Positions 1 through 12,975 are shown, numbered from the stretch's first letter. The stretch is 64,000 bases of DNA from Cephalopachus bancanus (GCA_027257055.1 JAPVLO010000039.1:5548501-5612500); one strand, 5' to 3'. Notes: generated from the letters alone by a model not told the origin. Translations and numbers: made by a program.

Positions 1-160
1 ATGTTTTAAAGTATACAGAAGGATGTGTACTGATTTTTTGCAAATACTACACCATTTTACATAAGGGACTTGAGCATCCTGGATTTTGGTATCCTTGGGG
101 TGGGAGTCCCAGAACCAACTCCCTATGGATTCTAAGGGATGACTGTATACACTTACCAAA
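1..160. mobile_element. DNA-transposon-like end (Tigger/MER type), partial
   Basis: The stretch contains the blocks TTGAGCATCCTGGATTTTGG, GGTATCCTTGGGG and AAGGGATGACTGTA. These resemble the terminal region of pogo-like Tigger/MER elements that are common in mammalian introns. It runs off the left edge of the window. The family assignment is from memory of consensus motifs and is uncertain. Confidence 0.4.
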
Positions 161-246
161 TGATCTGATATTACTGCTTTGTGATCTTTTTATCTTTAGA
201 CATTTATACTTGAATGTACTGGCTCCTTCAAAATTTGGGTATGTGT

Positions 247-1427
247 GCTGATGCGGTGGCTCATACCTATAAATCCAGCATTTTGGGAGGCAGAGGTGAG
301 AGGACTGCCTGAACCCACAGGTTCAAGACCAACCTGGGCAACATGGCAAGACCTCATCTCTACAATAAATCAAAAAATTACAGTGGCTCAGCCTGTAATC
401 CTGCGCCTTGGGAGGCTGAGGTGAGTGTACTGCCTGACCCCGCAGGTTCGAGACCTGGCAACTTGGTGAGACCTCATCTCTACAATAAATCAAAAAATTA
501 GCCGGGTGTGGTAGCGTGCGCCTGTAGTTCCAGCTACTTGGAAGGCTGAGGCAGAAGATTCGCTGGAGCCCAGCGGCTCGAGGCTGCAGTGGCCGGGAGC
601 GCCAACTGCACTCCAGTCTGGGCGACTGAGTGAGACGCCAACTCAAAAATAAAAATAAAAATAAAAAAAATTAAAAATTAGCTGGGAATGGTGACACAAG
701 CCTGTAGTTTCAGCTACTTGGAAGGCTGAGGCAAAAGGATCGCCTGAGCCCTGTAGGTCAAGGCTGCAGTGGCCGTGGGAGTGCCACTGCACTTCAGCCT
801 GGGTGGCAGAATGAGACTCTGACTCAAAAAAAAAAAATTGTGAGCTGGGCTCGGTGGCTCAGCCTGTAATCCCAGAGCTTTGGGAGGCTGAGGTGAGTGG
901 ATTGCCTGAGCCCGCGATTTTGAGACCCACCTGGGCAACTTGGTGAGACCTCATCTCTACAATAAATCAAAAAAATTAGCCGGGCGTGATAGCACGCGCC
1001 TATAGTTCCAGCTACTTGGAAGGCTGAGGCGGAAGGATCGCCGGAGCTCAGCAGGTTGAGGCTGCAGTGGCTTGGGAGCGTGCCGCTGCCCTCCAGCCTG
1101 GGCGACAGAGTGAGACTCCAACTCAAAAAAAAAAAAATTAGCCAGGCTCGGTGGCTCAGCCTGTAATCCCGCGCCTTGGGAGGCTGAGGTGAGTGGAGTG
1201 CCTGAGCCCACTGGTTTGAGACCCGCCTGGGCAACTTGGCGAGACCTCATCTCTACAATAAATCAAAAAATTAGCCAGGCGTGGTAGCACACGCCTATAG
1301 TTCCAGCTACTTGGAAGGCTGAGGCGGAAGGATCGCCAGAGCCCAGCAGGTCGAGGCTGCGCACTCCAGTCTGGGCGACAGAGTGAGACTCCAACTCAAA
1401 AAAAAAAAAAAAAAATTTTTTTTTAAA
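247..1427 (+). mobile_element. Cluster of four plus-strand Alus, one nested
   Basis: The first Alu is split. Its left arm is at about 247-379 and its right arm at about 674-838, with a second complete Alu (about 380-672) inserted between them. Two further complete copies follow at about 842-1136 and 1137-1427. All share the ATAAATCAAAAAATTAGCC linker and a 3' end of ACTCCAACTC or a close variant. No gene is seen in this stretch. Confidence 0.85.
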
Positions 1428-1525
1428 ATTGCGATTTATGAGATACATATACAAATACATTTGTTTTCCACATTTGTAGTTAAGACAACTAGAAGCTTAT
1501 TTATTTATTTATTTTTATTATTTAT

Positions 1526-1840
1526 TTTTTTTGAGTTGGAGTCTCACTCCATCGCCCAGGCTGGAGTGCAATGGCACACTCATGGCCACCCCAGAGTCAG
1601 TCTGCTGAGCTCAGGAGATCTTTCCACCTCAGCCTTCCAAGTAACTGGAACTCCAGGTATGCACTACCACGCCCAGCTAATTTTTTGATTTATTGTAGAG
1701 ATAAGGTCTCACCAAGTTGTCCAGGCTGTTCTCGAACCTGTGGGCTTAGGCAATCACCTCACCTCAATCTCCCAAAGTGCTGAGATTAGTTTTGGCTTTT
1801 TTTTAGAGGCAGGATCTCACTGTCACCCATGCTGGAATTT
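1526..1840 (-). mobile_element. Minus-strand Alu plus a short Alu remnant
   Basis: A T-run followed by GAGTTGGAGTCTCACTCC begins a reversed Alu that runs to about 1793. A second short remnant (AGAGGCAGGATCTCACTGTC) follows at about 1800-1840. Confidence 0.8.
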
Positions 1841-2800
1841 CCTGGGTAATAGGAGCACCTTTTGTTCTAATGAGGCAACTCTTGGTGGGCTCCAGGATAG
1901 CCTTTGAAGGGAACCTGGTTGCCAGAGAAACCAACTATGTGACTAGAGCACGGGAACTTGTAGTCCCATCTCCTTTACCTCAGCGGAAGGGAGAAGGGCT
2001 AAAGGCTGAATTGATTACCAATGGCCAATATGTAATCAATCACGCCTATGTCATAAAGCCTCCATAAAAACACAAAATGACAGGGTTTGGATTAGCTCTG
2101 GGATAGCTGAACACATCAATTTCAACAGACAGCCTGAAGATCTATTCCGCTTCCCACATGCCTCACCTAATACATCTCTTCCATCTGGTTGCTCATCTGT
2201 ATCCTTGTTTTGTTTTGTTTTGAGTCTTACTGATTCAAAACTGGAGTGCAGCCTTGATCTGCTGGGCTCAGGCAATCCTTCGGCATCAGCCTTCCAAGTA
2301 GTTGGAACTACAGGCACCTGCCACCATGCCCACCTAATTTTTTTGACATATTGTAGAGACAGGGTCTCATACAGTTGCCCAGGCTAATCTCAAACCCCTG
2401 GGCTCAGACAATCCTCTTGCCTCCGCCTCACAAAGTGCTGGTATTATAGCCGTGAGCCATCACGCTTCGTCTGTAGCATTCTTAATATCCTTTATAATAA
2501 GTGGGTAAATGTAAGTAAAGTATTTCCCTGAGTTCAGTGAGCTACTTTAGCAATCAAATCTGAGTAGGGGATTGTGGGAACCCTGATTTACAGCCAATAG
2601 GTCAGTATAGATGACAATCTACTACTTGAAGTGTGGGCCAGTCTTGTGGGACTGAGTCCTCAGCCTGTGGGATATGATGTTATCACCAGATAGGTAGTGT
2701 CAGAATTTAACTGAATTAGAGGACACCCAGCTAGTGTCCATCAGAGAACTGTTCGGTGTGTGGAGAAACAATCCCCACACATACAGGGTCAGAAGCGTTA
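1841..2800. repeat. Old interspersed repeat (LTR-like), split by an Alu
   Basis: Positions 1841-2205 and 2473-2800 read as one old mid-repetitive element. Phrases such as GTCTTGTGGGACTGAGTCCT and GAGGACACCCAGCTAGTGTC resemble widely dispersed mammalian LTR-type repeats. A minus-strand Alu at about 2206-2472 interrupts it. I cannot name the family with confidence, and no open reading frame of interest is present. Confidence 0.4.
2206..2472 (-). mobile_element. Minus-strand Alu
   Basis: The element starts after a TTTTG-rich run and has the reversed Alu order: CTGGGCTCAGGCAATCC, AAGTAGTTGGAACTACAGG, then GAGCCATCACGC at its right end. The first 40 bases are degraded. Confidence 0.8.
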
Positions 2801-5604
2801 TGCTGTGTGAGACTAGAGAAGGAAAGACACTTTGGGTGGTTATTTTTGTTTTTGTTTTTGCCTTTCATAAATAACCAGAAAAGTCACATGCAAAGACAGA
2901 AAAGCATAACCTATAGCAGTTAGTCATCCTACATTTTTCTCCTTCTGGGTCCACTAGTATGTTTTTACTAAACACAAAAGTCTTACAAAAGAGGACAAAA
3001 ATGACACTGAGCACAGACACTTGATAAATACCCAAGTGTATGATAGAGAAATGTAATTTTTTAAAAGTTATTTTCTACTTAGCAGGATACCTGCTATTAC
3101 TAAGCAAATGGAAGACCTGACTCTCTCCCTGCCTTCCTGTAGAAAAAGAAGGGACTGAATGTTCAGTGTCTTCTAGACAGCAGTGAGAGGACGGTCTAGA
3201 CCCAACTTCACTACGTCTACTTTTTCACCTGTCTTTGAACACTACTCTCTGGTCCCCTCTCACAACTCATACTCAGTTGTGCTCGTTAATTCTTTCTCTT
3301 CTCCCTCTTGCCCTCCTCCAGACTACCATGGAAATAGTTCCAGGTGACACAGCTCCTCTGCAGCAGCATACAGTGGTCTTGCCAGAGAACAGCAGGTCAA
3401 GTATCCACTGAAGGAGATGGCTACACTGCAGCATGTGTCATTATGTATTACCATCAACAAACATTCATCACTCTCTTGGGCTCTGTAACTACAAAGACCT
3501 TGTTCTGGAATTCAAGTATTTATCTAAAGAGAGAGATAAGTGGAGAAAAATTAAAAGACAAACAACATAACAAGGTGCCCATTCTATAAACATTAATTGT
3601 GTACTACAGACAATAGTGCTAAAGTTAGAGCTTCATGTTCCAGACATTCCAAAACAATTCTATTTCAAGCATCCTGTCTCACCAAATTCTTCCAGTACAC
3701 CTGTAAGCTCAGATAATGGCATGTGTTTGGCATAAAAAATATGATCATCACAGCTACTTATAAGCAAGACAGACAACTAGATTAACTAAAATCAGGATGG
3801 CATCATGATGCCAGATTGTTTTAATCATGCTAGCACCTTCCTACAGCCTTAGCACAGCACTTTAACAGTAGGTCCTCTATCTCAGACATGTAAGTATAAG
3901 CAAAAAAGAAAAAAAAAGTAGGCCCCTGGATAATTGTGGGAATGAATACAAAATGCAGTAAAACCAGAGTCTTCTGAAACTAAGAAAGCTCGACAGGAGA
4001 AAAGTAAGAAGCTGAGAGTATCTAGAAAAAGTTAGGCAGACGATATCTAGAATTTGCTTCAAAATAATTTAGCACAAGTAGAAGTGGGTGACAGACAGTT
4101 TAGATACGTCAAAAACTGGCTATGAATTGATAAATGTTGAAGTTGAAATCTGGGTACACAGAAGTTCATTGTGCCACCCTCACTACTTTTGTCTATGTTT
4201 TAAATATGTAATAATAGAAACTTTTTAAACATGCTATAAACTCTATCAGTATGTCAGTGACATATGCAATTAATTGCTTTAAAGATTCTTCTTGATAATT
4301 CAATTTTCCTATTTAATGTTTGAAAGATCCACTGTCAAAACTAAGGGAAGGGGAAGAAGTAAAAAACATACGAATGCCTGTCCCAAGTTTCAAAACTATA
4401 GTTAAATAATCTGCTACAAACCCAAAATAAAGGACCAGTGTTTTCTAACTCCCACCCTTCCTACTGACTGTGCTACCTTGCTGTGATGGACCCAAGTTAA
4501 TAAAAATCAAATATTGTATGCAAAAAAAGAAAAAAAAGAAAAAGTCAGGCAGTCTGGAAAATATCTCAGCTCACTAAAAAAAATTTAAAGGACAGAAAAT
4601 GTCACGCAGGCTGGGTACAAGACACTGGTCTCCATACCATTCTTCCCCAAAGCCTTTTTAAAGTCTCTGAGAACTATGACAATAATTAGGCCAATGATAC
4701 TCTTGGGAAGGAAAAAAACCTTTTCATATAATGAAAATTAATTTTTCCCCTAAGCAGAGAGAGAGAGAATGCCCACTTGGTCAGCCTCTGGCGTAGTTAT
4801 CACCACATAACCATTATCTCTTTCTCTCTTTTTCTGCTGTCCCTTTCCCTATGTATTCTATTTACTTACCTCTCTATCTTGTCTAGTCCCTCCTCTACCC
4901 AGCTTGTGCTTTAGATAAGAGGGCTTCAAATAAGAACCACCAGCGAAACTCTGAAAACACAGATTCTCAGTTCCAATCCCAAACTTTCCAAAACAGAAAG
5001 GTATGGAAACCCTTACATTAGATCAATAAGCAGCATCCAAAGGTACCGAAGGCTTTAAGGCTCAACAAACATTTACTTCACTGAATAGACAAGGAAACTA
5101 AAGCTCAAAGGATTTAAGTGTTTTTGTCATGGTCAACGACATAATGCTGGGATTTCAGGGTGCTCACCACCATACCCAGTTTATTTTTCACTATTTTAAT
5201 ATAAATTGATGTGTATATTTAGATACATACATGTAAAACAAAATTGTCTAGTATTGAATAGTTGTTTGTAAATGAAAAAATGGTTACAAATTGATTAATT
5301 TAATTTTGTACGTAACAATTCAATCATTTTGGAGTACAAAAAGTCAACGTATTCTGTTCTGTTTTTAGACAAAAAAAATCAATGTATATATAGACTTCAC
5401 AGAGTGATATACTCAAGCATACATTTCTAAAAATAACTTCTTAACATTATATCATTGAACAGCAAAAATAAACGCACCCTGATACAATCCATACTCCCTA
5501 GTCAGTCTAGACATTCCTTGGTTTACTTTCATAATATTAGCTTAAAAGAAATAAATCACGTTTAAAAATGCACGTTTGCTAAACTAAAAGTCTTTTAAAA
5601 TCAA
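2801..5604. other. Non-coding AT-rich stretch, no gene seen
   Basis: I see no exon with convincing splice sites or conserved protein here. The longest open frames (81 and 61 codons) have unremarkable composition and no homology I recognise. A decayed MIR-like core (AGGAAACTAAAGCTCAAAGG, then TTTTGTCATGGTCA) lies at about 5,060-5,160. By gene order this should be HMOX2 intron. Confidence 0.6.
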
Positions 5605-6683
5605 GGCTGGGCACGGAGGCTCCCACCTATAATCCCAGCACTTTGGGAGGCCAAGGTGGGAGGACTGCTTGAGTCCAGGAGCTCAAGACCAGCATGGGTA
5701 ACAGAGCAAGACCCTGTCTCTACAAAATAAAATAAAATAAATACAAAAATTGGCCTGGCATGACAGCATGCACCCGCAGTCTTAGCTACTCAGGCAAGAG
5801 GATCGTTTGACCCCAGAAGTGCAAGGCTACAGTAAGCTGTGATCACCACTGTACTCTAGCTTGGGTGACAAAGGGAGATCTTGTCTCAAGAAAAAAAAAA
5901 TCACATTAAAACATGTTCACTGAGCTAGGCACAGTGGCTCACGCCTGTAATCCCAGCACTTTGGGAGGCTGAGGCGAGAGGATTGCCTGAGACCAGGGTT
6001 TCAAAACCAGCCTGGGTAGCTTGGTGAGACCTTGACTCTACAATTAATAAAAAAAATTAGCCAGTCGTGGTAGTGCACGCCTGTAGTTCCAGCTACTTGG
6101 AAGGCTAAGCCGGAAGGATTGCCTGAAACCAGTAGGTCGAGACTGCTGTGGCTGTGAGCATGCCACTGCACTTCAGCCTGGGCAATAGACTGAGACTCCA
6201 ACTCAAAAAAAAAAAGGAAAAGAAAAAGTTTCTTGTAAAATATGTAAATAAATGTAACTGCATAATCTGTAAATATATGCAATCTTCCTAAGCCAGTACT
6301 GTATTTCAGTACTATATGTCAAATTTATTGGAAATTTAAGAACTGAGGCAGAAGAATCACCCAGGAGGTAGAGGCTGCAGTGAGCCCTGATTGTGCCACT
6401 GCACTCCAGCCCAGGAGACAGAATGAGACCCTAACTCAAAAAAAAAAAAAAAAAAATTAAGAAAATTTCTGAGAAATTCAGCTGCCTTCATTAGTTGACT
6501 TTTGAACGTAAAGTACATGCTGGGCTCGATGGCTTAGCCTGTAATCCCAGCACTTTGGGAGACTGAAGCAAGAGGACTGCCTGAGCCCTCGGGTTTGAGA
6601 CCCACCTGGGCAACTTGGTGAGACCTTGTCTCTACAATAAATAAAAATTAAAATTAAAAAATAAAATTAAAAAAAACAAACAA
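5605..6683 (+). mobile_element. Plus-strand Alu cluster
   Basis: There are two full copies at about 5605-5900 (older, J-like) and 5926-6215. A right-arm fragment lies at about 6338-6458 and a left monomer at about 6517-6683 ending in an AAAT/AAAC-rich tail. The left monomer is bracketed by TAAAGTACA (before) and TAAAGTACA (after), a likely target-site duplication. Confidence 0.8.
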
Positions 6684-6689
6684 ACATAA

Positions 6690-6866
6690 AGTACAGGGCA
6701 CTGCCTTGCTAAACTGTGGTGTGGCCATGTGCTCCTTGAGCTATGATCAGGCCATGTTTTCTTAAGCTTTGGTCCCCTCCCCTACCTTGGGGAGGTGAAT
6801 CTCCTCTTTCTCTCTCTCTCCATTTACTTTCTAAATAGACTACATTTTAAAATCTAAATAAAAAAA
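6690..6866 (+). mobile_element. LTR 3'-end-like fragment, copy 1
   Basis: The sequence from CTGCCTTGCTAAACTGTGG through GGGGAGGTGAATCTCCTC to ACTTTCTAAATAGAC matches, with scattered changes, the fragment at about 15,281-15,445. It ends in an A-rich tail. AGTACAG occurs on both sides (about 6,690 and 6,880), so this copy may be a retroposed polyadenylated LTR transcript. Confidence 0.5.
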
Positions 6867-7100
6867 TAAAATGTATAGTACAGAAGACAACATCTTATGG
6901 TAAATAAATGGAGTCCAAATGGAAAAGTAAAATACACAGTGACAACATTACAGAGGAACTGAGTGGTCACCAAAGTGAAATCTCTTCCAGTATAAAAAAA
7001 CAGCTCTATATAAGTAGTTATATTAACTGTTCCAATTCAAGATTCACACCTCGCCCCCTGCTCAGTTGCTGACAAGAATTAATTGGTAATGGCACGCCTT

Positions 7101-7402
7101 TTTTTGTTTTTTTTTTTTTTTGAGTTGCAGTCTCACTTTGTCGCCCAGGCTGGAGTGCAGTGGCAAGCTAACAGTCACCCCAGTGTCAACCTGCTGGGCT
7201 GAGGAAATCCTTCCGCCTCAGCCTTTCAAGTAGCCAGAACTACAGGCATACACTATCATGCCTGGCTAATTTTTTTATTTGTTGTAGAAATGAGGGCTTA
7301 CCAAGTTGCCCAGGCTGGTCTCGAACTCATGGGTTCAGGCAATCCACTCACCTCGGTCTCCCAAAGTACTGGGATTACAGGCTGAGCTACCAAGCTGGCC
7401 TT
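7101..7402 (-). mobile_element. Minus-strand Alu
   Basis: A T-run and GAGTTGCAGTCTCACTTTGTC open the element. It ends in GAGCTACCAAGCTGGCC. A separate T-run lies at 7419-7438. Confidence 0.85.
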
Positions 7403-7646
7403 GCCTAAAGGGTACTCTTTTTTTTTTTTTTTTTTTTAGCACTGCTTCTTAGTAGTACAAAAATATCCAGGGAAATTCAGATAACAAGAAAAGACAGAGA
7501 GCTTTCATCCTAACACAAACCTACTAGATATAAAAAATTAAAAAGCAGATAATCTTCACTGTAGTGAACACAAAAAGGGGTGGGTGTGACAATGTGACCC
7601 AGACCTCTTAATTCTCCCACTGGCTACTTTAAGAAAAAAAACTGCA

Positions 7647-8245
7647 GCGGGGCTCAGTGGCTCAGCCTGTAATCCCGCTTCTTGGCAGGCTGAGGTGAGT
7701 GGATTGCCTGAGCCCGCGGGTTCGAGACCTGCCTGGGCAACTTGGCGAGACCTCATCTCTACAATAAATCAAAAATTAGCCGGGCACGGTAGCGCGTGCC
7801 TGTAGTTCCAGCTACTTGGAAGGCTGAGGCGGAAGGATCGCTGGAGCCTAGCAGGTCGAGGCTGCGATGGCCGGGAGCGGCCACTGCACTCCAGTCTGGG
7901 CGACAGAGACTCCAACTCAAAAAAAAGGGGGAAAAAAAAAAACCTGCATTAGGCCAGGCGCAGTGGCTCAAGCCTGTAATCCCATAGTTTTGGGAGGCTG
8001 AGGTGAGAGGATTGCCTGAGCCCAGGGGTTTGGGACCAGCCTGGGTAACTTGGCAAGACCTCGTCACTACAATGAATAAGAAAAAATTAGCTGGGCGTGG
8101 TAGCATGTGACTATAGTTCCAGCCACTTGGGAGGCTGAGGGAGGATTACCTGACCCTAGTAGGTGGAGGCTGCAGTGCGTGAGCACGCCACTGCACTCCA
8201 ACCTGAGTGACAGGGTGAGACACCAACTCAAAAAACAAAGACTGC
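7647..8245 (+). mobile_element. Two tandem plus-strand Alus
   Basis: Copies lie at about 7647-7940 and 7951-8245. The first is close to the consensus for this genome (GCGGGTTCGAGACCTGCCTG, GGCCGGGAGCGGCCACTGC) and so looks young. The second is slightly more diverged. Confidence 0.85.
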
Positions 8246-8899
8246 ATTAAATATCTATTCATAATTTTGTTAACTATGGCCAGTAATATACAAGGAGGTA
8301 ATTTACAATTCAAGTTTTCATCTTTTTTTTCTCCAAGGAGTTACAAGCTGAATTCTAAATTTTATACTGAAATATACAATTTCAATTTTCAAAAATACCT
8401 TCCTCCTGGAGTAATATTTCAGTTTTGAGTGAAATCCTGATGCAGAGCCTAACTGTCCTGTGAAGAGTCCACTGCTTAAAGAAAACCAAAATAATCAAGG
8501 TGGCCCTTGCTGTCCAGTTTTCAACAGACTTGATGAGCAGTGAGCTAAAGGAATTGAATGAACACTTTACTTTCTGTAACTCATCTCCTTGGCATTATCA
8601 TTTCCAAATAACCCTGACCCTAACTCCAACCCCTAACCCTTAACCCCTACCCCCGTGACTCAACAGCATCTCAACTTATTGCCACAGCAAAGGAGAAAAG
8701 GAAATCAAGTCAGATTCTGGAGGAATCACAGGATTTCCCTCTTTACATTCCCAGTTAAATGAGGTCATTCGATGAGTGTGTGAGTTCCCAAGGCCCCACA
8801 CATTCCCATACTCTCACCAATGTTTTGACCTAGGCATTGTATTTGAAAACTTTTTCCATTTCACCAAGTAAATGCATGAATACCCTATTTAATTGTGAA
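8246..8899. other. Non-coding stretch, no gene seen
   Basis: The only distinctive element is the telomere-like tract at 8,609-8,654. No splice-bounded exon is apparent. Confidence 0.5.
8609..8654 (+). repeat. Degenerate interstitial telomere-like (CCCTAA) tract
   Basis: The tract reads ATAACCCTGACCCTAACT and continues CCAACCCCTAACCCTTAACC before CCTACCCCC. It contains six to seven imperfect CCCTAA-type units in about 45 bases. The complementary strand is G-rich with several GGG runs. Confidence 0.7.
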
Positions 8900-9195
8900 C
8901 TCCTGGTCGGGCATGGTGGCTCACACCTGTAATCCCAGCACTTTGGGAGGCCAAGGTAAGACGATTGCTTGAGCCCAGAGGTTCAAGACCTGCCTGGGCA
9001 ACTTGGTGAGAACTCCCCTCTACAATAAATAAAAAAATTAGTTGGGTGTGATGGTGCGCACCTGTGGTTCTAGCCACTTGGAAGGCTGAGGTGGAAGAAT
9101 CACCTGAGCCCAGCAGGTCGAGGCTGCAGTAGCCGTGATTGTGCCACTGCACTCCAGACTGGCAACAAAGCGAGACTCCAACTAAAAAAAAAATT
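8900..9195 (+). mobile_element. Plus-strand Alu
   Basis: It begins GTCGGGCATGGTGGCTCAC and ends CGAGACTCCAACT plus an A-run. TTGTGAACTCCTGG flanks both sides (8,893 and 9,193), a clear target-site duplication. Confidence 0.9.
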
Positions 9196-9235
9196 GTGAA
9201 CTCCTGGTAGGTAAAGATTATATACCTTGCAATAT

Positions 9236-9400
9236 TTCTTTCTTTCTTTCTTTCTTTCTTTTTTTTTTTAGAGAGAGAGACAGGGTCTCACTACGTTGCC
9301 CAGGCTGGCCTCAAACTTCTGATCTCAAGTGATCGATCCTCTTGCCCTAGCCACCTGAGTTACTGGGACTACAGGCACTGTACCACCACGCCCAGCTTTT
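9236..9400 (-). mobile_element. TTTC microsatellite and old Alu left monomer
   Basis: (TTTC)n at about 9,236-9,260 is followed by a reversed old Alu monomer: CAGGGTCTCACTACGTTGCC to CCACCACGCCCAGC. Confidence 0.7.
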
Positions 9401-9600
9401 GTGATATTCTTGACAAAAGTTAATGAATAAACCACAGATTTACTTATATTGCTCATCGTCCTTTTCAAAGAAACACTAAAATTTTCAATAAGTTAAAATT
9501 TTAATCAAAACACCATACCAGAAATTCAAAAGTAAACTCATTTCCTTCTATTTGAGAGGATAGTTTATGACACCTTAAACAACATAATCCATTTCCAATC

Positions 9601-10010
9601 TCTTTTTTTTTTTTTTTGAGTTGGAGTCTCACACTATTGTCCAGGTTAGAGCTCAGTAGCACGCTCATGGCCAACACAGCCTTGACCTGCTTGGGCTCAG
9701 GTGATCCTTCCACCTCAGCCTTCCAAGTAGGAACTACAGGCACGAGCCACCATGCCCAACTAATTTTTTTATTTACTGTAGAGACTAGGTCTTGTCAAGT
9801 TGCCCAAGCTGGTCTCAAACCCCTGGACTCAGGCAATCCTCTTGCCTCAGCCTCCCAGAGTGCTGAGACTACAGGTTTGAGCCCCCCCCCCCTTTTTTTT
9901 TTTACAAAGTCTCACTCTGGAGTGCAAGGGTCTCACTCTGGGCTCAAGCAATCTTCCTGCCTTGGCCTTCAAAATGCTGGGATCACAGGCATGAGCCACC
10001 GTACTTGGTC
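9601..10010 (-). mobile_element. Minus-strand Alu and adjoining Alu fragment
   Basis: The main copy is at about 9601-9884. A C10/T11 junction at about 9,883-9,903 leads into a second reversed, internally deleted copy ending GAGCCACCGTACTTGGTC near 10,010. Confidence 0.75.
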
Positions 10011-10033
10011 TTATCCCCAGTCTCTACAATTCC

Positions 10034-10170
10034 ATTTAAACCAAAGCATGGGATCTGGAGGTAGACCACCAGGTTCAAGATCATCTGTGCCATCTTCTTG
10101 GCTATGGGATGTAAGTCATGTCATTTAACCTGAGTCTTATCGTTGACCCCATTTTACAAGAGGGAAAAAG
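10034..10170 (-). mobile_element. MIR fragment, minus strand
   Basis: The stretch contains reversed MIR core features. CCAGGTTCAAGATCATCTGT is followed by a TATGGGATGTAAGTCATGTC segment and CCCCATTTTACAAGAGGG. Confidence 0.5.
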
Positions 10171-10329
10171 ATGAAATCACAAGGTTGTGGAAGGGGCTGA
10201 AGAGAAAGGGCTTCCTCAAGAGAAGAGCATTATACAGCCTTTCTTTTTCACAATCACGCTCCACTTTGCCAGGTTTATAGCGCCATCCACAAAAACACCG
10301 TAGGATGAACAGCCACGGGCCGCAACAAC

Positions 10330-11300
10330 CGGTTCATCAGACCATTTAAATGGCGCGACACAGGCAGGCCTTATGCAAAGACTGGGCAAGACGCTCCTGG
10401 CGGCTCTTATGGGGCAATTAATCTATCTGGAGCACTCAGCTTAGAAGGTGACAGGTCTAACCAGCCGCCCCTACAACTCCCAATGGGCCACTCTGCTCCA
10501 AGGCCTCCCGGGGTCACCCGTGAAGTCACGACAGTGATTCGTGACATTTCCGACAGAGGTGATCACTATGAGGAAGGGCAGAGTCCCTGCCAAAGCCACC
10601 AGCCCGACGAAGCCGCCACCCGGGGCTCCACTCTCGGGTCCGGCGGCAGAGGCTACAACCCCAATTCAACCAGCTGCGACCGGAGGGTGACACTCGAGAC
10701 GCCTGAGCATGGACTCCCCAAGAAGCCGCTCAGGCCTCCCCGGGCCCCCGATGAAACTTCTAGAAAGAGGCGTCAGGCGTTGCACCCTCACCTGACACCC
10801 TCCCTCCACGCCCGTCGTCGTCCTCCCCCGCCCCCAGGCTCCCTGAGTCGCCCCCTCACCCGGCCCCACCCGGCTTCCGGCCACCCTCAGCCGGGGTCGC
10901 CCCTCAGGCCGGCGCCCGGGACCCGGCCAAGCCCAGTTCCCGAGGGCCCGGACCGAGTCCGGACCCGCAGACGACGCGACGCGGCCCGGGGAGCGGGATG
11001 TAGCAAGGTCTGGGCGGGCGGGCCGCTCACCTGCCGCGGGTCCACTCCGCTGGTCCCTCAGACCCGGACTCCGCGCGCCCGACAGCTCCTCCCGCAGGCG
11101 CCGCCGCCGCAGCCCAGCGGGCGGGCGCGAGGGCGGCGCGACGTGGGCACGCAGGCGCGGGGCGGGGCCTGCGGACGACACGCCCACTGCGGGGGTGGAA
11201 GACGCGCGGCTGCCTGTGGGGGTCTCGCCGGAGGCTCATCCTCGGCTTGACTGGGGAAATTGGGACGCTTCAGCAGGAAGGCTAGTATTAAAAGGAGCGA
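10330..11300 (-). promoter_or_regulatory. HMOX2: CpG island, proposed HMOX2 promoter
   Basis: This stretch is very GC-rich and dense in CpG, above all at about 10,830-11,230. It contains GC boxes (for example GGGGCGGGGCC read across 11,158-11,168) and has no Alu insertion. In human, HMOX2 lies head-to-head with NMRAL1, so a minus-strand promoter left of NMRAL1 is expected. A strong minus-strand donor at 11,031/11,030 supports transcription in that direction. The open frames across the island (up to 255 codons) have proline/arginine-rich composition typical of chance frames in CpG islands. The gene assignment rests on synteny, not on coding sequence. Confidence 0.6.
11031..11190 (-). other. 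HMOX2: Putative untranslated first exon of HMOX2
   Basis: Read on the minus strand, the segment is GC-rich, passes GCTGCGGCGGCGGCGCCTGC and ends CCCGCGGCAG just before GTGAGCGGCC. That is a near-consensus splice donor at 11,031/11,030. No start codon with a meaningful frame precedes the donor, which fits a non-coding first exon. The upstream limit (transcription start) is not visible and the right coordinate is a guess. HMOX2 coding exons were looked for to the left and not found, so they must lie outside the window. Confidence 0.45.
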
Positions 11301-12000
11301 ATGGGTATGAGGATGCCTCCGGGCTACGCGCTCTTCTTGCCCAAGGTCGCTTAATTCTCTTATATCCATTCAGTGAGGTAAGAAATCCGCCTGTCAACCT
11401 TCACAACCTCCCTCTGGGTCACTTGCCAGTTCGATCCATTAACTATTCCTGTGCGGGGCCCCACTGCAAAACGTGTGTCCCAACTCTCTCCACCTCTGCG
11501 ACCAGTCTTGTATCTGATCTCCCGGCGTCGGCCTGACCGCATTCTCCAAACATCAGCCAGAAGGCTCTTGTAAAAGTTCAAATCAGATCGTACCCTCTCC
11601 CTTTGCTCAAGATCCTTCCGCAGATTCCCCATCACTCCCTACCCTGCCTTACTCTGCAAATTCCCCCAGGCTAGACCATGCCACCATCTACTCAGTTACT
11701 CTTACTGTTCAGATTATTTCCTTAACTGTCCGACTGACTACAAATTCAATGGTTGGTCATAGCGAGTGTTGGCAAATGTGTGGGAAATATGTAGTGTTTG
11801 TGAGAGTTTTGAGAAAAGGGAAACAATTTCTGTTAAAATCTGAAATGCACATACTCTTTGATCCAAAAAGTCTGCTTCTGGGTAAGCTATTCTAGAAAAA
11901 TACTTGCAAAAACCCACAAATAGGAAGGTCATTGCAGTACGTAAAAGGATACTCCATTTCCGTGAAACCTTGAAACAACCTAAATGTCCATAGAAAAAGG
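11301..12000. other. CpG-island shore, no gene seen
   Basis: CpG content falls off. The stretch 11,300-11,720 is mixed unique sequence. The stretch 11,750-12,000 (ATACTCTTTGATCCAAAAAG, CTTGAAACAACCTAAATGTC) reads like the 3' part of a LINE-1 in reverse. Confidence 0.45.
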
Positions 12001-12004
12001 ATGG

Positions 12005-12975
<971 letters not shown>

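Noticed and set aside
323..1688. Numerous 60-200 codon frames containing words like [11 protein letters not shown] or [15 protein letters not shown]
   Set aside because: These recur across the window because they are translations of Alu sequence in various frames, not genes.
8609..8654. CRISPR-like array or true telomere
   Set aside because: The units are imperfect, only about 45 bases long and lie in ordinary intron; this is a small interstitial tract in a mammalian chromosome.
1..10300. Search for HMOX2 coding exons on the minus strand
   Set aside because: No segment encodes recognisable heme oxygenase sequence; the coding exons are presumably farther left, outside the window.
10483..11369. 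Long open frames in the 10.5-11.4 kb CpG island (up to 255 codons, both strands)
   Set aside because: Pro/Arg/Ala-rich composition, overlapping frames on both strands and no recognisable domain; typical chance frames in GC-rich promoter DNA.
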